Notes: generated from the sequence alone by a model not told the origin. 64,000 nucleotides of DNA from an uncultured Prevotella sp. (GCA_905233425.1 CAJOEC010000004.1:1-64000), one strand, 5' to 3'. Positions 48,618 through 60,400 are shown, numbered from the stretch's first letter. Numbers and translations: made by a program.

Positions 48618-48636
48618 AGATTGAAAATTGAAGACT
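48606..48636. repeat. Heptamer-period spacer before SusC-1
   Basis: Units ATTGAAA, ACTGAAG, ATTGAAA, ATTGAAG directly before the ATG; the first overlaps the end of the FAS1 gene. Confidence 0.7.
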
Positions 48637-51600
48637 ATGAATACTATACAGCAATTATTCCGTAGTGGAGATTGGACTAAAAGATTAGGGGTTGTGGCAT
48701 TATGCCTGCAATTCTCGCTCTTCGGCTTTCAATCTTCTATTTGCTACGCGCAGAAAGCCGGCGACATCATCAGCGGTACCGTTACCGATGATTTCGGCCC
48801 GGTGATGCGTGCCAATGTGGTGGAAATTGATGCCCAGAACCGTATTGTGGCATCTGCCGTCACCGACATGAGCGGTAACTTCTCCTTCAAGCTGAAGAAT
48901 CCTAAGGACAAGCTGCGTATAACATACGTGGGCTACAAGACCGTCACCCTTCCGCTCAACAAGACCAAGTATGTGGTCAAGATGCAGGATGCGACACAGA
49001 TAAAGGAAGTGACCGTCACTGCAAAGAAGAGGACGCAAGGCTCGGGTCTTGCCATCCCCGTGGACGAAATTTCAACGGCCCAGCAGAGCATCAGCATGAG
49101 CGAGTTCGAAGGACTGTCTATCACAACTGTCGACGAAGCCCTTCAGGGACGTATCGCCGGTCTTGATATCGTGGCCAACAGCGGTAACCTCGGTTCGGGC
49201 ACATCGATGCGTCTGCGTGGTGTGTCGTCGATCAACGGCTCGTCGGAGCCTCTCATCGTTGTCGACGGTAACGTCTGGGAGACCAACACCAACAATTTCG
49301 ACTTCCAGTCGGCAAACGAAGAGAAATTCGCCGAGCTGCTCAATGTGAACCCCGAAGACATCGAGAGCATCAGCGTCCTCAAGGATGCCGCCGCTACGGC
49401 CATCTGGGGTTCGCAGGGTTCCAATGGTGTCATCGAGATCAAGACCAAGCGTGGTGTACGAGGCAAGACTCGTGTGAACTACAGTTTCCGTCTTACTGGC
49501 ACCTATCAGCCCGATGGCTACCAAATGCTCAATGGTGACGAGTACACCATGCTGCTCAAGGAAGAGTATTTCAACCCACGCATGAGCGACGTGGCCAGTA
49601 ACATCCCCGAAATCAACTACAAGAAGGATGGTGACATCGTCGACGGCCGCATCTATACCGAAGGCAACATGTACGACGACAATACCGACTGGCTGGATCT
49701 TGTGAAGAAGACCGGTTGGCGCCAGAACCACTATCTGGCTCTTTCAGGTGGTGGCGAGAAGGCCCATTTCCGCATCGGTGCCGGTTATGACCACGAGACA
49801 GGTTCGATTATCGAACAGGAGCTCAATCGCTTCACCTCGCGTGTGAACCTCGACTATTTCGTGTCGAACCGCATCAAGGTTGAGACAAACATTGCACTCA
49901 CCTACACTAAGAACAAGAAAAACGCCGGTGACCTTCTCTCTATTGCATACGTGCGTATGCCAAACCTCTCGGTCTATGAGGAAGACAAGTTCGGCAATGA
50001 CCTTGACGAGTACTATTCAATGCTGCCTACAGTGAGTTCAGCACTGCGCGACCAATTGAACCACAAGAACCCCGTGGCTCTGGCACATCTGGCAAAGAAC
50101 AATGAGACGAGCTACAACATCACCCCCGAGTTCAAGATAAACTATCGTCTGCTTGGCCTCGACGAGGAGCACCATCGTCTGGATTACGAGGGAAAGGTGG
50201 TATTCAACATCTTCAACAGGTATAACGACGAGTTCATGCCTCTCTCACTTAGCACGACTGGCTGGCACGACACACAGAACAAGCAGAGCAATCGCACAAC
50301 GGCAAGCTCAGACAAGAGCCTCGGTGTCACCACCACCCACACACTGACTTTCACGCCTTCGTTCAAGAACAAAGACCATTCGCTGACCATGATGCTCCGC
50401 GGACAGGTTACCAGCGGTACTTCTTCATCACAGAACACTTCACAGTGGGGACTGCCCAGCGAGAACATCCAGAGCACTGCCGCCGAGGGTATCAACGACG
50501 GCATGAGCACAGGTAGCGGACAGTGGCGCTCAGTCTACTTCACTTATTCAGCCCACTATGCCTACAAGGGCCGCTACATGGCCGACTTCAGTGTCCGCCG
50601 TGACGGTTCCACAAAGTTCGGTGACGACCAGCGCTGGGGTAACTTCCCCGCACTGTCGCTCCGTTGGAACCTCGGCAAGGAACCATGGTTCCAGAAAGCG
50701 CTTCCTTTCGTCTCCATGCTCTCCATCCGTCCAGGCTGGGGTATCGTGGGACGCCAGCCAGGTGCTGAGGGTCTCTTCTACAGCAGATACAGCCGAGGGT
50801 CCGGTTATCTGATACAAGGTTCCACCGCTCCGCAGAACATTCAGCTGAAAAACCTGAAATGGGAACAGAAGGAGACCTACAACATCGGTACAGACTTCGG
50901 ATTCTTCAAAGACCGTATCACGGGTAATGTCGAGTTCTACTGGCAGTACACCAGCGACCTGCTCATGGGCGGACGCGGCATCCCGACCAGCAGCGGCTAC
51001 TCCACATTGGCCTACCAGAACGTGGGTGACATGAAGAATGTCGGTTGGGAGTTCAACCTCAACGGTAACAGCATCGTCAAGGCTGGAAAGTTCAGGGCCG
51101 ACTTCAACATCACATTTGCTAACAACAAGAACCAGATAACGTCGATGGACGAGACCTGTCTTGCATCGCTCAACAACGAGTTCAACCGCTCCAACGGTTC
51201 TTACCTCACTCGTGTAGAGCTGAATACCGCATTAGGCAGTATTTATGGCTTCCGCTATTTGGGTGTCTACCAGTACTCTGACTATTCGCCTGAAGAAGTG
51301 AAGGGTGTCTCCGGACCGAATGCTCCTGTTGCACGCGACAAGGACGGTATTGTCATTCTCGACGAGAACAACATGGTGAAGCCCGTACTGTTCTGTGCCG
51401 GAACCGTCAACTACCAGTTCCGTGGTGGTGATGCCATCTACGAGGACGTGAACCATGACGGACAGATCAACGAGCTTGACATTGTCTACCTCGGCTCATC
51501 ACTGCCTAAGTTCACCGGCGGTTTCGGATTCAAGCTCCACTACGGACGCTTGTCATGGAACAACCAGTTCAACTTCCGCTACGGCAACAAGATTATCAAC

Positions 51601-51993
51601 GCCGCCCGCATGGAGGTTGAGAAGATGTACGACAACAACAACCAGAGCCGTGCCGTCAACTGGCGCTGGCGTGTCGAGGGCGACATAACTGACATACCAC
51701 GTGCACTGCGTCAGACTGGTTACAACTGGTTAGGCTCAGACCGTTTCGTCGAGGATGGCTCCTTCATCCGTCTGAACTACACACAGCTTTCCTATTCGCT
51801 CGATCCGAAAGTGATAAAGGCCTGGGGACTGTCACAGTTGTCCTTCTACTTCTCGGCCAACAACCTCTTCGTCATCACCAAGTATAGTGGTGCTGACCCG
51901 GAGGTGGGCTACGGCAGCATGAGTATTGTCACCGACGGTGCCAAGACACCGCGTGCCAAGTCGTTCACCGGAGGCATAACCATACAGTTCTAA
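48637..51993 (+). CDS. SusC/RagA-family TonB-dependent transporter (SusC-1)
   Basis: An 1118-residue outer membrane transporter. Signal peptide ends about CYAQ; a carboxypeptidase-regulatory-like domain follows (ISGTVTDDFGPVMRANVVEID); the plug has the SusC signature LQGRIAGLDIVANSGNLGSG, SSINGSSEPLIVVDG and SISVLKDAAATAIWGSQGSNGV (in part); the barrel ends in GGITIQF. An in-frame TTG at 48628 precedes the ATG; the ATG at 48637 is chosen. It pairs with SusD-1 for import of an oligomeric nutrient. Confidence 0.95.
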   Translation: MNTIQQLFRSGDWTKRLGVVALCLQFSLFGFQSSICYAQKAGDIISGTVTDDFGPVMRANVVEIDAQNRIVASAVTDMSGNFSFKLKNPKDKLRITYVGYKTVTLPLNKTKYVVKMQDATQIKEVTVTAKKRTQGSGLAIPVDEISTAQQSISMSEFEGLSITTVDEALQGRIAGLDIVANSGNLGSGTSMRLRGVSSINGSSEPLIVVDGNVWETNTNNFDFQSANEEKFAELLNVNPEDIESISVLKDAAATAIWGSQGSNGVIEIKTKRGVRGKTRVNYSFRLTGTYQPDGYQMLNGDEYTMLLKEEYFNPRMSDVASNIPEINYKKDGDIVDGRIYTEGNMYDDNTDWLDLVKKTGWRQNHYLALSGGGEKAHFRIGAGYDHETGSIIEQELNRFTSRVNLDYFVSNRIKVETNIALTYTKNKKNAGDLLSIAYVRMPNLSVYEEDKFGNDLDEYYSMLPTVSSALRDQLNHKNPVALAHLAKNNETSYNITPEFKINYRLLGLDEEHHRLDYEGKVVFNIFNRYNDEFMPLSLSTTGWHDTQNKQSNRTTASSDKSLGVTTTHTLTFTPSFKNKDHSLTMMLRGQVTSGTSSSQNTSQWGLPSENIQSTAAEGINDGMSTGSGQWRSVYFTYSAHYAYKGRYMADFSVRRDGSTKFGDDQRWGNFPALSLRWNLGKEPWFQKALPFVSMLSIRPGWGIVGRQPGAEGLFYSRYSRGSGYLIQGSTAPQNIQLKNLKWEQKETYNIGTDFGFFKDRITGNVEFYWQYTSDLLMGGRGIPTSSGYSTLAYQNVGDMKNVGWEFNLNGNSIVKAGKFRADFNITFANNKNQITSMDETCLASLNNEFNRSNGSYLTRVELNTALGSIYGFRYLGVYQYSDYSPEEVKGVSGPNAPVARDKDGIVILDENNMVKPVLFCAGTVNYQFRGGDAIYEDVNHDGQINELDIVYLGSSLPKFTGGFGFKLHYGRLSWNNQFNFRYGNKIINAARMEVEKMYDNNNQSRAVNWRWRVEGDITDIPRALRQTGYNWLGSDRFVEDGSFIRLNYTQLSYSLDPKVIKAWGLSQLSFYFSANNLFVITKYSGADPEVGYGSMSIVTDGAKTPRAKSFTGGITIQF

Positions 51994-51994
51994 T

Positions 51995-52022
51995 TCATTG
52001 TTTATAGTTAAAGTTTATAGAT
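51995..52022. repeat. Heptamer-period spacer before SusD-1
   Basis: Degenerate 7-bp words (ATAGTTA, AAGTTTA, TAGAT) end 1 bp before ATGATTACC. Confidence 0.55.
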
Positions 52023-53732
52023 ATGATTACCTATATAAAGAAATACATAGCCGCTGGTTTCGTAGGCTGCGCTGTATGTGCAGTGACCACCTCCTGCTCC
52101 GACTTCCTCGAGATACTACCCCTTAACGATGTGGTTTTAGAGAACTACTGGACTGACAAGGGTGATGTCGAGAGTGTGATGAACAGTTGCTACGAGACCC
52201 TTGAGCATGGCGACGTCCTTCAGCGCTATGCCGTATGGGGCGAGTTGCGCAGTGACAATATGACACATGGCGCCAACGTGCCAAACGAAATCAATGAAAT
52301 CCTCAAGGAGAACCTGCTGCCCTCAAACACGTATTGCAACTGGTCAAAGTTCTACGAGGCTATCAACAGGTGCAACATACTTTGCCACTATGCGCCGAAG
52401 GTGCAGGCCATTGACCCGAACTACACTGAGGAGGAGATGCGTGCCAATGTTGCGGAGGCGACGTGGATACGCTCATTGAGCTATTTCTACCTCATTCGCA
52501 CATTCCGCGATGTGCCTTACTCCACTGAGCCAAGCATTGACGACACGCAGAACTACATCCTGCCAGCCATGCCGTTTAATCAGGTACTCGACTCGCTTAT
52601 CTATTCGCTGGAGACAGTCAAGGGCGACGCTGTCCGCAGATACTATACTGACGAGAGTCCATCGGCATGGCAGAACTCGTGTCGTGTGACACGATGGGCT
52701 GTCTATGCACTTCTGGCCGACCTCTACTTGTGGAAGGGCGACTGGGACAACGCCATCCGCTACTGTGACCTTGTCATCGATTACAAGAAGCTCCAATTCG
52801 AGGAACTGCTTGAGCGTGAGGGTAATGTGAACAATATCGACCTCATTGACAGCATCCCTATGATTCTCGACCACAGAAAAGACATGCGCACTTGCGGAAA
52901 CGCATACAACGAGATTTTTGGAGACGGAAATTCATTCGAGAGCATCATCGAACTATACTTTGACAGAAACCAAACGCAGAAGAACACTCTTGTTAGCGAT
53001 TATTATGGCTATAATAATGATTTGCTGGGACGCATCACCCCACCATCGTTCCTTGCCAACAAAGAGATAGCTACTGGTTCTGACAAGGAGTCCGTGTTCA
53101 AAAAGTTCGACGGACGGGCATACTCAAGTTTTTATAACACGTCGGGAGACAATTTCGCCATCACCAAGTATAATTTCACAAATGTTAGTTACCTGACCGA
53201 GTCGGTGAACAAGTTCTCTGACCTGAATTTTAGCTATACACGCCGTTCAAGTGGTGACGCTAACTGGATATTCTACCGTCTCTCTGACATGCTGCTCATT
53301 AAGGCAGAGGCTCTTATCGAGCGCGACGGTGAGGGTGACCGCGAGAATGCTTTCACGCTTATCAACATCGTGAACAAACGTGCAAACGATGGTGTCAAGC
53401 AGACGAGGACAACACAGCTCGACCCGAAATCCTATGTTGACTCCAAGTCAGCCATGGAAGACCTCGTGCTGGAAGAGCGTCAGCGTGAGTTCATCTTCGA
53501 GGGCAAGAGGTGGTTCGACCTTATACGCTTCGCTCGTAGAGACGGGAACAACGACAGGCTTGTACGTCTGACAGCCCGCAAGTATAAGCAGAACAGGACA
53601 GCCATGGAGATTAAACTGGCCGACCCCAACATCATCTATTTCCCATACGCGAAGAGCGAGCTGAAGGTCAACCCGCTTTTGAAACAGAACCCGGCATTCT
53701 TGACGGGTGAGGACTCGGAGCTTACTAAGTAG
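52023..53732 (+). CDS. SusD/RagB-family lipoprotein (SusD-1)
   Basis: A 569-residue nutrient-binding lipoprotein; lipobox AVTTSC near residue 24. Family strings are SDFLEILPLNDV at the mature N-terminus, NRCNILCHYAP, AEATWIRSLSYFYLIRTFRDVPY and the C-terminal LVLEERQREFIFEGKRWFDLIRF. It caps the SusC-1 barrel. Ligand cannot be told from sequence. The gene begins ATGATTACC, like the four that follow. Confidence 0.95.
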   Translation: MITYIKKYIAAGFVGCAVCAVTTSCSDFLEILPLNDVVLENYWTDKGDVESVMNSCYETLEHGDVLQRYAVWGELRSDNMTHGANVPNEINEILKENLLPSNTYCNWSKFYEAINRCNILCHYAPKVQAIDPNYTEEEMRANVAEATWIRSLSYFYLIRTFRDVPYSTEPSIDDTQNYILPAMPFNQVLDSLIYSLETVKGDAVRRYYTDESPSAWQNSCRVTRWAVYALLADLYLWKGDWDNAIRYCDLVIDYKKLQFEELLEREGNVNNIDLIDSIPMILDHRKDMRTCGNAYNEIFGDGNSFESIIELYFDRNQTQKNTLVSDYYGYNNDLLGRITPPSFLANKEIATGSDKESVFKKFDGRAYSSFYNTSGDNFAITKYNFTNVSYLTESVNKFSDLNFSYTRRSSGDANWIFYRLSDMLLIKAEALIERDGEGDRENAFTLINIVNKRANDGVKQTRTTQLDPKSYVDSKSAMEDLVLEERQREFIFEGKRWFDLIRFARRDGNNDRLVRLTARKYKQNRTAMEIKLADPNIIYFPYAKSELKVNPLLKQNPAFLTGEDSELTK

Positions 53733-53762
53733 TTTATAGTTTAAAGATAATAGTTTACAGTT
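53733..53762. repeat. Heptamer-period spacer before FAS1-2
   Basis: Units AGTTTAT, AGTTTAA, AGATAAT, AGTTTAC, AGTT directly before ATGATTACC. Confidence 0.65.
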
Positions 53763-55739
53763 ATGATTACCAAGATAAATAGAACAAGAGTGATGTCAGG
53801 AGTATTCTCTCTCCTCATTCCTCTCTCCTCATTCCTCTTTACTGCATGTGTGGACAACGATGACGATGTGCCCGAAAACTACTATGCATCAACCAAGCTC
53901 ACGGCATCCGCCTTCTTGGACGAGCGTCCCGAGGAGTTTAGTGAGTTCATCGGTATTATGAAGCGCACGCCATACTACTCCATGCTGTCAACCTACGGCA
54001 CATACACTACTGCTGGATTGCTCAGGTTCACGGTATTCGCTCCAAACAACGATGGTATCGGCCGATACCTGAAACGTCATGGCTACCAGAGCATTAACGA
54101 CATTCCCGAAGAGACCTGCGACACGCTGGTCAGGACGCACATCATTAAGAAAGGGGCGTTCTTCACCACCGACATCGGCGAGGGTGCACTGCCAGAGCTG
54201 AACATGGCAGACTCATACATCGTGCTCTCCAGCGACAGCGACGTCGCTAACGGTAACAAGCTCATTTACTACATCAACAAGAATTCACGAATGGTGGAGT
54301 ATAACGACTCTGTCATCAACGGTGTCGTCCATGTGCTCGACAATGTAATCACCAAAAGCTCGAAACTGCTCCCCGACAAGATTGAGGAGGACTCGACGCT
54401 GACGCTATTCAACTATGCACTGCGTCTGACGGGAATGTGCGACTCGCTGCTGAGGGATGAGGACGAGACATACACCATTGGCTTGGACTCTGTACATACT
54501 GGAGTCATGGTGCGCTGTACCTCGGGTAGCGCCCTTTACACCCGTTCTTTCTGGCCTGAGAAGCGCTATTTCAAGTACACTGCTTTTGTCGAACCCGATT
54601 CAGTGTTCCATGCACACAACATTTACACCATCGACGACTTGAAAGCATACGCCAAGCAGGTCTACGACCAGACTTACCCCGAAGATGCCGGTCTCTACGA
54701 CGATGACCCCAAGGATCGCCGCAACCCGCTGAACCGCTTTGTGAGCTATCATCTGCTTCCTCGCATCGGACAGTACAACTCGTGGGTGCAGTCAGGAGAA
54801 CTTCGTGAGCACTGCTGGGTGACAACCATCAGCGACCCGGAGGAATTCTACGAGACCATGTGTCCCGGTACAATCATGCGTTTCGCCGGCCCGTCGGAAG
54901 GTCTCTTCATCAACCGCAAGGGTGTAAACAGGCAGTACACTGTCCGCGGCGTTAAGGTACTGTCACCGTCCGAGTCGGGAAGCACCGACCAAAACGCCCT
55001 TAACGGTGTCTACCACTATATTGATGACATACTTGTCTATTCTCCAGAGGTGCGCGACGTGGTGCTGAACTGTCGTGTACGCATCGATGCCACTTCCCTT
55101 AGTCCCGACTTCATGAACTGTAACGGCAAGGGCCGCTATGGCGAGGACATACTCACGGGCTTTAAGAACGCGTATATCTGTGACTGGAAAGTGTCAGACG
55201 AGACATACGTTGGTGTACACTCCGATGTGGGCTACTGGAACTCATACTGCGCCAACGCCGTTTGTATCAGCGGAATCTTCGATGTCAGCATGAAATTGCC
55301 GCCTGTACCGTCTGGAACCTACGAGATACGCTTGGGCTATACCTGTGGCGAAGAACGTGGTGTGGTGCAGATCTACCTGAACAATGAGCCTTGCGGCATC
55401 CCTGTCGACCTGCGTGTCTATGGAGTCGACCCGACCATCGGATGGACAGAGGACGTGGATGACGAAGAGGAGAACAAAGCCATCGACAAGGCCATGCACA
55501 ACCGTGGCTACATGAAGGGAACGGACAGCTACCATCCCTGGGATGCCACCAACACCATGCGTGCCACCATGTGGAACCTGCGCCGAGTGCTCACAACCCA
55601 GTACTTAGACAGCAGCAAAGAATACTATCTGCGCTTCCGCCAGGTGCTCGACAACTCCGACGCTTACTGGTCGTTCGACTATCTCGAGCTCTGTCCGAAG
55701 AGCGTTTACGGAAGCCCTGAGGGAGAGGACACACACTAG
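53763..55739 (+). CDS. Fasciclin-domain lipoprotein with C-terminal beta-sandwich region
   Basis: A 658-residue lipoprotein; lipobox LFTAC. One clear FAS1 module in the N-terminal third (LLRFTVFAPNNDGIGRYL, IKKGAFFTTDIGEG, NGVVHVLDNVI). The C-terminal 210 residues (DVVLNCRVRIDATSLSPDF to YLRFRQVLDNSDAYWSFDYLEL) look like a beta-sandwich ligand-binding domain, similar to domains of unknown function found with FAS1 in Bacteroidales. Probably a surface accessory of the SusCD systems on either side. Confidence 0.82.
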   Translation: MITKINRTRVMSGVFSLLIPLSSFLFTACVDNDDDVPENYYASTKLTASAFLDERPEEFSEFIGIMKRTPYYSMLSTYGTYTTAGLLRFTVFAPNNDGIGRYLKRHGYQSINDIPEETCDTLVRTHIIKKGAFFTTDIGEGALPELNMADSYIVLSSDSDVANGNKLIYYINKNSRMVEYNDSVINGVVHVLDNVITKSSKLLPDKIEEDSTLTLFNYALRLTGMCDSLLRDEDETYTIGLDSVHTGVMVRCTSGSALYTRSFWPEKRYFKYTAFVEPDSVFHAHNIYTIDDLKAYAKQVYDQTYPEDAGLYDDDPKDRRNPLNRFVSYHLLPRIGQYNSWVQSGELREHCWVTTISDPEEFYETMCPGTIMRFAGPSEGLFINRKGVNRQYTVRGVKVLSPSESGSTDQNALNGVYHYIDDILVYSPEVRDVVLNCRVRIDATSLSPDFMNCNGKGRYGEDILTGFKNAYICDWKVSDETYVGVHSDVGYWNSYCANAVCISGIFDVSMKLPPVPSGTYEIRLGYTCGEERGVVQIYLNNEPCGIPVDLRVYGVDPTIGWTEDVDDEEENKAIDKAMHNRGYMKGTDSYHPWDATNTMRATMWNLRRVLTTQYLDSSKEYYLRFRQVLDNSDAYWSFDYLELCPKSVYGSPEGEDTH

Positions 55740-55774
55740 TTCATAGTTTATAGTTTATGTTAAAGTTTATAATT
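55740..55774. repeat. Heptamer-period spacer before FAS1-3
   Basis: Units AGTTCAT, AGTTTAT, AGTTTAT, GTTAAAG, TTTATAATT directly before ATGATTACC. Confidence 0.65.
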
Positions 55775-57436
55775 ATGATTACCAAAAGCCTGAAATACAT
55801 CGCCTTTTGTTCGGTTTTCTGCGGCATTGCCGCAGTCACCACAAGCTGCTCCGACTGGGACGACCATTATGAGGCCAGTGAAGCCCAAGGCAGCAACCTT
55901 ACTCTTTGGGAGCAATTGAAGCAGGAGCCACAGCTCTCTGACTTCTGCCAGGTGCTCGAACAGACGAAGGTGTTCCGTATGCACCGCAAGACCAGCGTCA
56001 GCTATGCCGACCTTCTGGCCAGTGGCGGACAGTCGTTCACCGTCGTCGCTCCTGTCAACGGAACATTCAACCGTGACTCGTTGCTGAATCTCGTGCAGAC
56101 AAACCAGGGCGACTCCGTGGTGGAGAAATTCTTCGTTCATAATCATCTCTCACGATTGTCTTGCTCGCTGACTGAAAAAGAGCAGCAGATGCTTCTGCTC
56201 AACCAGAAGCACGTAATGATGCAAGGCACTACCATTCAGGGAGTCTCCATCATCAAGCCTAACTGTCATGCAAAGAACGGAGTGCTGCACGTTGCCTCCA
56301 CTTCGCTGCCCTACGACTACAATCTCTACGAGGCTCTTTGCGACATCCCCGAAATGTCGGGCATTGGCTCAATCCTCCGTCAGTATGAAGAGGATTATTT
56401 CGATGCTGACAACTCTGTTTCCAGCGGTATCGTCGAGGGTGTCCCCGTCTATGTCGACTCTGTGGTCATCGAGCGGAACAAGATGTTGGAGCGTATCGGA
56501 CTACTTAATGTTGAAGACTCCACTTACTGGGTAGTGGCCCCCACGACAGAGGGATGGAACCGTGCCTGGGAGCAGACGGTAAACTACTTCAACTACGACA
56601 AGAAGGTCAACAAACGCGACAGTATCCAGCAGTACTGGACATGCCGTGCTCTGCTCGACGATGCCATCTTCAACATGACCGACCAAAAGTCGCCTGAGGA
56701 CTCGTTGGTTTCTGTGCCCTATCTCAGTTGGCTTCGTTCATACAAGATAGGCAAGCCCACTTTCCACGTATTCTTCCACCCCTTCCAGCCGGGAGGCATA
56801 CTTTATGGAGCACAAACAGTGCGTTGCAGCAACGGTGTGCTTTATCAAGTCAACGAGTGGCCTTTCACTCCCGAGCAGACATTCTTCAAGGAATTGTGGA
56901 CTGAAGCTGAGAACCTGACACTCATAACAGACATCAAGAAAAATGAAAAAGGAAACAATATGTGTAACACCATCTCACAGCGTGTGGTGGCCGATAGCAT
57001 ATCAGAAGATTCCTATCTACGCATCATCCCTCTCACTTCGACGACCAACTGGGAACTGTCCTTCCGCGTGAACAACACGCTGTCGGCCGAATACGATGTC
57101 TGCGCAATTATTCTGCCGAAGTCAGTCAAGGAAATAGACAATCCAAACCTCAGGCCGTGCAAGTTCAAGGCTACCATCAACTATGTCGACGAGGAGGGCG
57201 TTTCTCAGACGTTCAAATGCAACAACGACAAGACGTTCCAGAACGACCCGCTGAGAGTGGATACCGTAGTGCTGGCTGAGGCTTTCCGTTTTCCCTCTTG
57301 CAACTATGACCAGGATGACATAAAGGTCTCTGTCCGTCTGATATGCAACATATTACCAAAAGAATCGTCGAAATATGCACGAGAGATGTATCTCGACTGC
57401 ATCTATCTGCGTCCAAGAAGAACCACTAACGAGTAA
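55775..57436 (+). CDS. Fasciclin-like lipoprotein
   Basis: A 553-residue lipoprotein; lipobox AVTTSC. Two FAS1-like first-strand motifs are seen: FTVVAPVNGTFNRDSLLNLV near residue 90 and YWVVAPTTEGWNRAWEQTV near 250. The C-terminal part (WELSFRVNNTLSAEYDVCAII, KFKATINYVDEEG) is beta-rich. An in-frame ATG at 55757 exists; 55775 is chosen because the signal peptide and the shared MITK start begin there. It lies 20 bp before SusC-2. Confidence 0.78.
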   Translation: MITKSLKYIAFCSVFCGIAAVTTSCSDWDDHYEASEAQGSNLTLWEQLKQEPQLSDFCQVLEQTKVFRMHRKTSVSYADLLASGGQSFTVVAPVNGTFNRDSLLNLVQTNQGDSVVEKFFVHNHLSRLSCSLTEKEQQMLLLNQKHVMMQGTTIQGVSIIKPNCHAKNGVLHVASTSLPYDYNLYEALCDIPEMSGIGSILRQYEEDYFDADNSVSSGIVEGVPVYVDSVVIERNKMLERIGLLNVEDSTYWVVAPTTEGWNRAWEQTVNYFNYDKKVNKRDSIQQYWTCRALLDDAIFNMTDQKSPEDSLVSVPYLSWLRSYKIGKPTFHVFFHPFQPGGILYGAQTVRCSNGVLYQVNEWPFTPEQTFFKELWTEAENLTLITDIKKNEKGNNMCNTISQRVVADSISEDSYLRIIPLTSTTNWELSFRVNNTLSAEYDVCAIILPKSVKEIDNPNLRPCKFKATINYVDEEGVSQTFKCNNDKTFQNDPLRVDTVVLAEAFRFPSCNYDQDDIKVSVRLICNILPKESSKYAREMYLDCIYLRPRRTTNE

Positions 57437-57456
57437 CCCTTCATAAACAGACTACT

Positions 57457-60400
57457 ATGATTACAAACATCTTCAACAGATATTTTCTTTCCTCCTGTCT
57501 CGTAAGCTGTGCTATTTGCACAGCCCACGCCCAGGACAACATGAAGACCGTTACCGGCCAGGTCACTGATGCTGCAACGGGTCAGCCGCTCGCTGGTGTC
57601 ATCGTCTCCTCATACGCAGGACAACGCTTCACTTCAATGACCGATGACGAAGGACGCTATGAACTGCGCGTTCCGATAGAGACACGGTCAGTACTCATGC
57701 GCGTTGACGGATACAATTTGCAACAGCAGACCGTGACCAACGGAAAGGCCGATGCCCGACTGTATAGCAACCAGTTCACTGAGAACTATTCAAGGACTAC
57801 CAACGGTTTTTCTATTGCGACTGCATCACGCTTCGACAATACCAGCGAACTCTCCATCGACCCACTGCTCTCACAGCAGCTCGGTGCCGACATGCGCTCC
57901 ATCGGCCAGGGAGGCAATCCTGGGATGGGGGCAATGAGGCTCATAGAGGGTATCAACTCGATAAATGCCAATGCACAGCCTCTCGTGGTTATCGACGATG
58001 TCATCATGGACATGCAATACAACCGCAAGATGCTCCACGACGGTTATTACAACAATATCCTGGCCAACCTGAACGTAAACGACATTGAGACTGTCGAGGT
58101 GCTCAAGAACGGAACCGCTCTCTATGGCGCAAAAGGAGCAAATGGAGTCCTCATTATCAAGACAAAGCGCAACAAGTCGATGGCTACGAAAATCGACGTG
58201 ACCATCAACGGACGCTACGAGCTGAGGCCCCGACTGCCGGAGATGCTTGGCCCTGAGGAATATCGGCTCTATGCCACCGAACTGCTCACCGCCAAGACCA
58301 ATCCCAACATGTTGGGCAAGATGAAATTCCTCAACAGTGAGCCGAACTATTTCTATTACAATCAGTACCATAACAACACCGACTGGACTGACGAGGTCTA
58401 TCACAATGCTTTCTCCCAGAACTACGGCATCAATGTGCAAGGTGGTGACGACGCAGCAAGCTACAACCTCTCTGTCGGTTACGCCATGGGCAACAGCACA
58501 CTCCGTGAGAACGACTACACACGTTTCAATATGAGACTCAACAGCGACATCGTCATCACCAACAAACTTGGTGTGCGTTTCGACGCTTCCTACAGCGATG
58601 TTGACCGCTCGTTGCGCGACGACGGTGCTCCTGAAGACCCCCTCGGAACTGTCATCACGTCGCCGGGATTCATTGCTCTTACCAAAGCCCCATTCCTCTC
58701 ACCCTACGCTTACGACAAGCACGGCAAAATCAGCCAGTATCTGGCCGAGGCCGACGACTATCTTGAAGGCAAGTTCCAGGGACGCGGACGACTGGCAAAC
58801 CCTGTCTCAATCCTGAAATACGGCGACGGAAAGAACCGTAACTCTTTCGGTAACCGTCTTATAATGTTCGCCATCACCCCGAAATTTGAATTCAACAGGC
58901 GCCTCTCCTTGCAAGAGCATTTCACTCTGGGACTTGTGAACACTAACGAGAACTATTATCTACCTATCCAGGGTGTGCCCGAATTTGTCATCAAAGGTCT
59001 TGACGAGGGTACAAAGCTCCAGAACATTGCCCAGAGCCAGGCAGCACGCCAAACTGCCATCCAGAGCGACACACGTGTGAACTGGGCAAATACTTACGGT
59101 GCTCACGGCGTGGCAGTAAAGGGCGGAGTAAGGATTCTCAGCAGCGACTATAACCAAACATCACAGAGAGGCTATAACAGCGGTAACGACAAGACACCTA
59201 ACATGACTTCCGGACTTCAGTTCAAGAGTACCAGCGGTGCCGATGACAAGACTCGCGAGATTGCTTGGTACGCCTTGGCTGACTACAGCTATGCCGACCG
59301 CTTCTATGTAAATGCCGGACTCTCGGCCCAGGCATCGTCACGCTTCGGCGACGACGTTTCAGGCCTGAAGCTCTTTGGTGAGGTCTGGGGACTCTTCCCA
59401 AGCATCGAGGCATCGTGGGTTCTCAGCAACGAGTCGTGGCTACAGGCTGTGAACGGCGAGAAGCCCTGGCTCAACTACTTGAAGCTGAACTTAGGCTTCG
59501 ATGTCACTGGCAACGACGATGTCGACTATACCGCTTCACGCTCCTATTTCATCTCCAAGCGTTTGCTCAACCAGGATGCCACTGGAAAAATCATCGGCAA
59601 CATAGGCAACACCGACCTACAGTGGGAGACGACACGCCGCATTACCGCAGGACTGACAGCCAATTTCCTGAATAACCGCATTCACCTTGGCTTCAATGCT
59701 TTCAAGAGCTGGACAAGCAACCTTGTCTCTCTCCACCAGTTGGCATACACCAGCGGACTGAAAGAGAACTGGAGCAACGAAGGCAAACTCGAGAATACAG
59801 GTTTCGACGTAAACCTCTCAGGAAAGGTGCTCGCACTGAAAGATTTCACATGGGAACTCGGAGCTTCTGCCGGACACTATAAGAATAAGGTGACTGCATT
59901 GCCCGACAACGACCGTTCAATTGAGACCGACATCTATGGTGCCACAATTCTTACTGAGGTAGGGCAGCCCGTGGGTGTGTTCTACGGCTATAAGACCAAC
60001 GGCGTATATGCCACTTCAGCCGAGGCAGAGGCCGATTCTCACTACATACTGAAGCAGAACGGAGACCGCCAGTATTTCCAGGCCGGTGACATGCGTTTCC
60101 TCGACCTGAACAAAAACAATGCAGCTGGAGGTACCGAGTCGGCAGACGGACTTATCGACGAACTCGACCGTACCATCATCGGCGACCCCAATCCTGACCT
60201 CTACGGAAACATCTACACCTCGTTGAGCTACAAGAACCTCCGCCTCGATGCCATCATGACTTATTCTTTGGGCAATGACATCTTCAACTACCAGCGCTCG
60301 CTTATTGAGGGCGGAAGTTACTTCCTCAACCAAACCTCGGCAATGCAAAACCGCTGGACCACCGAGGGACAGATTACAGATATTCCGCGCGTAAGCTACA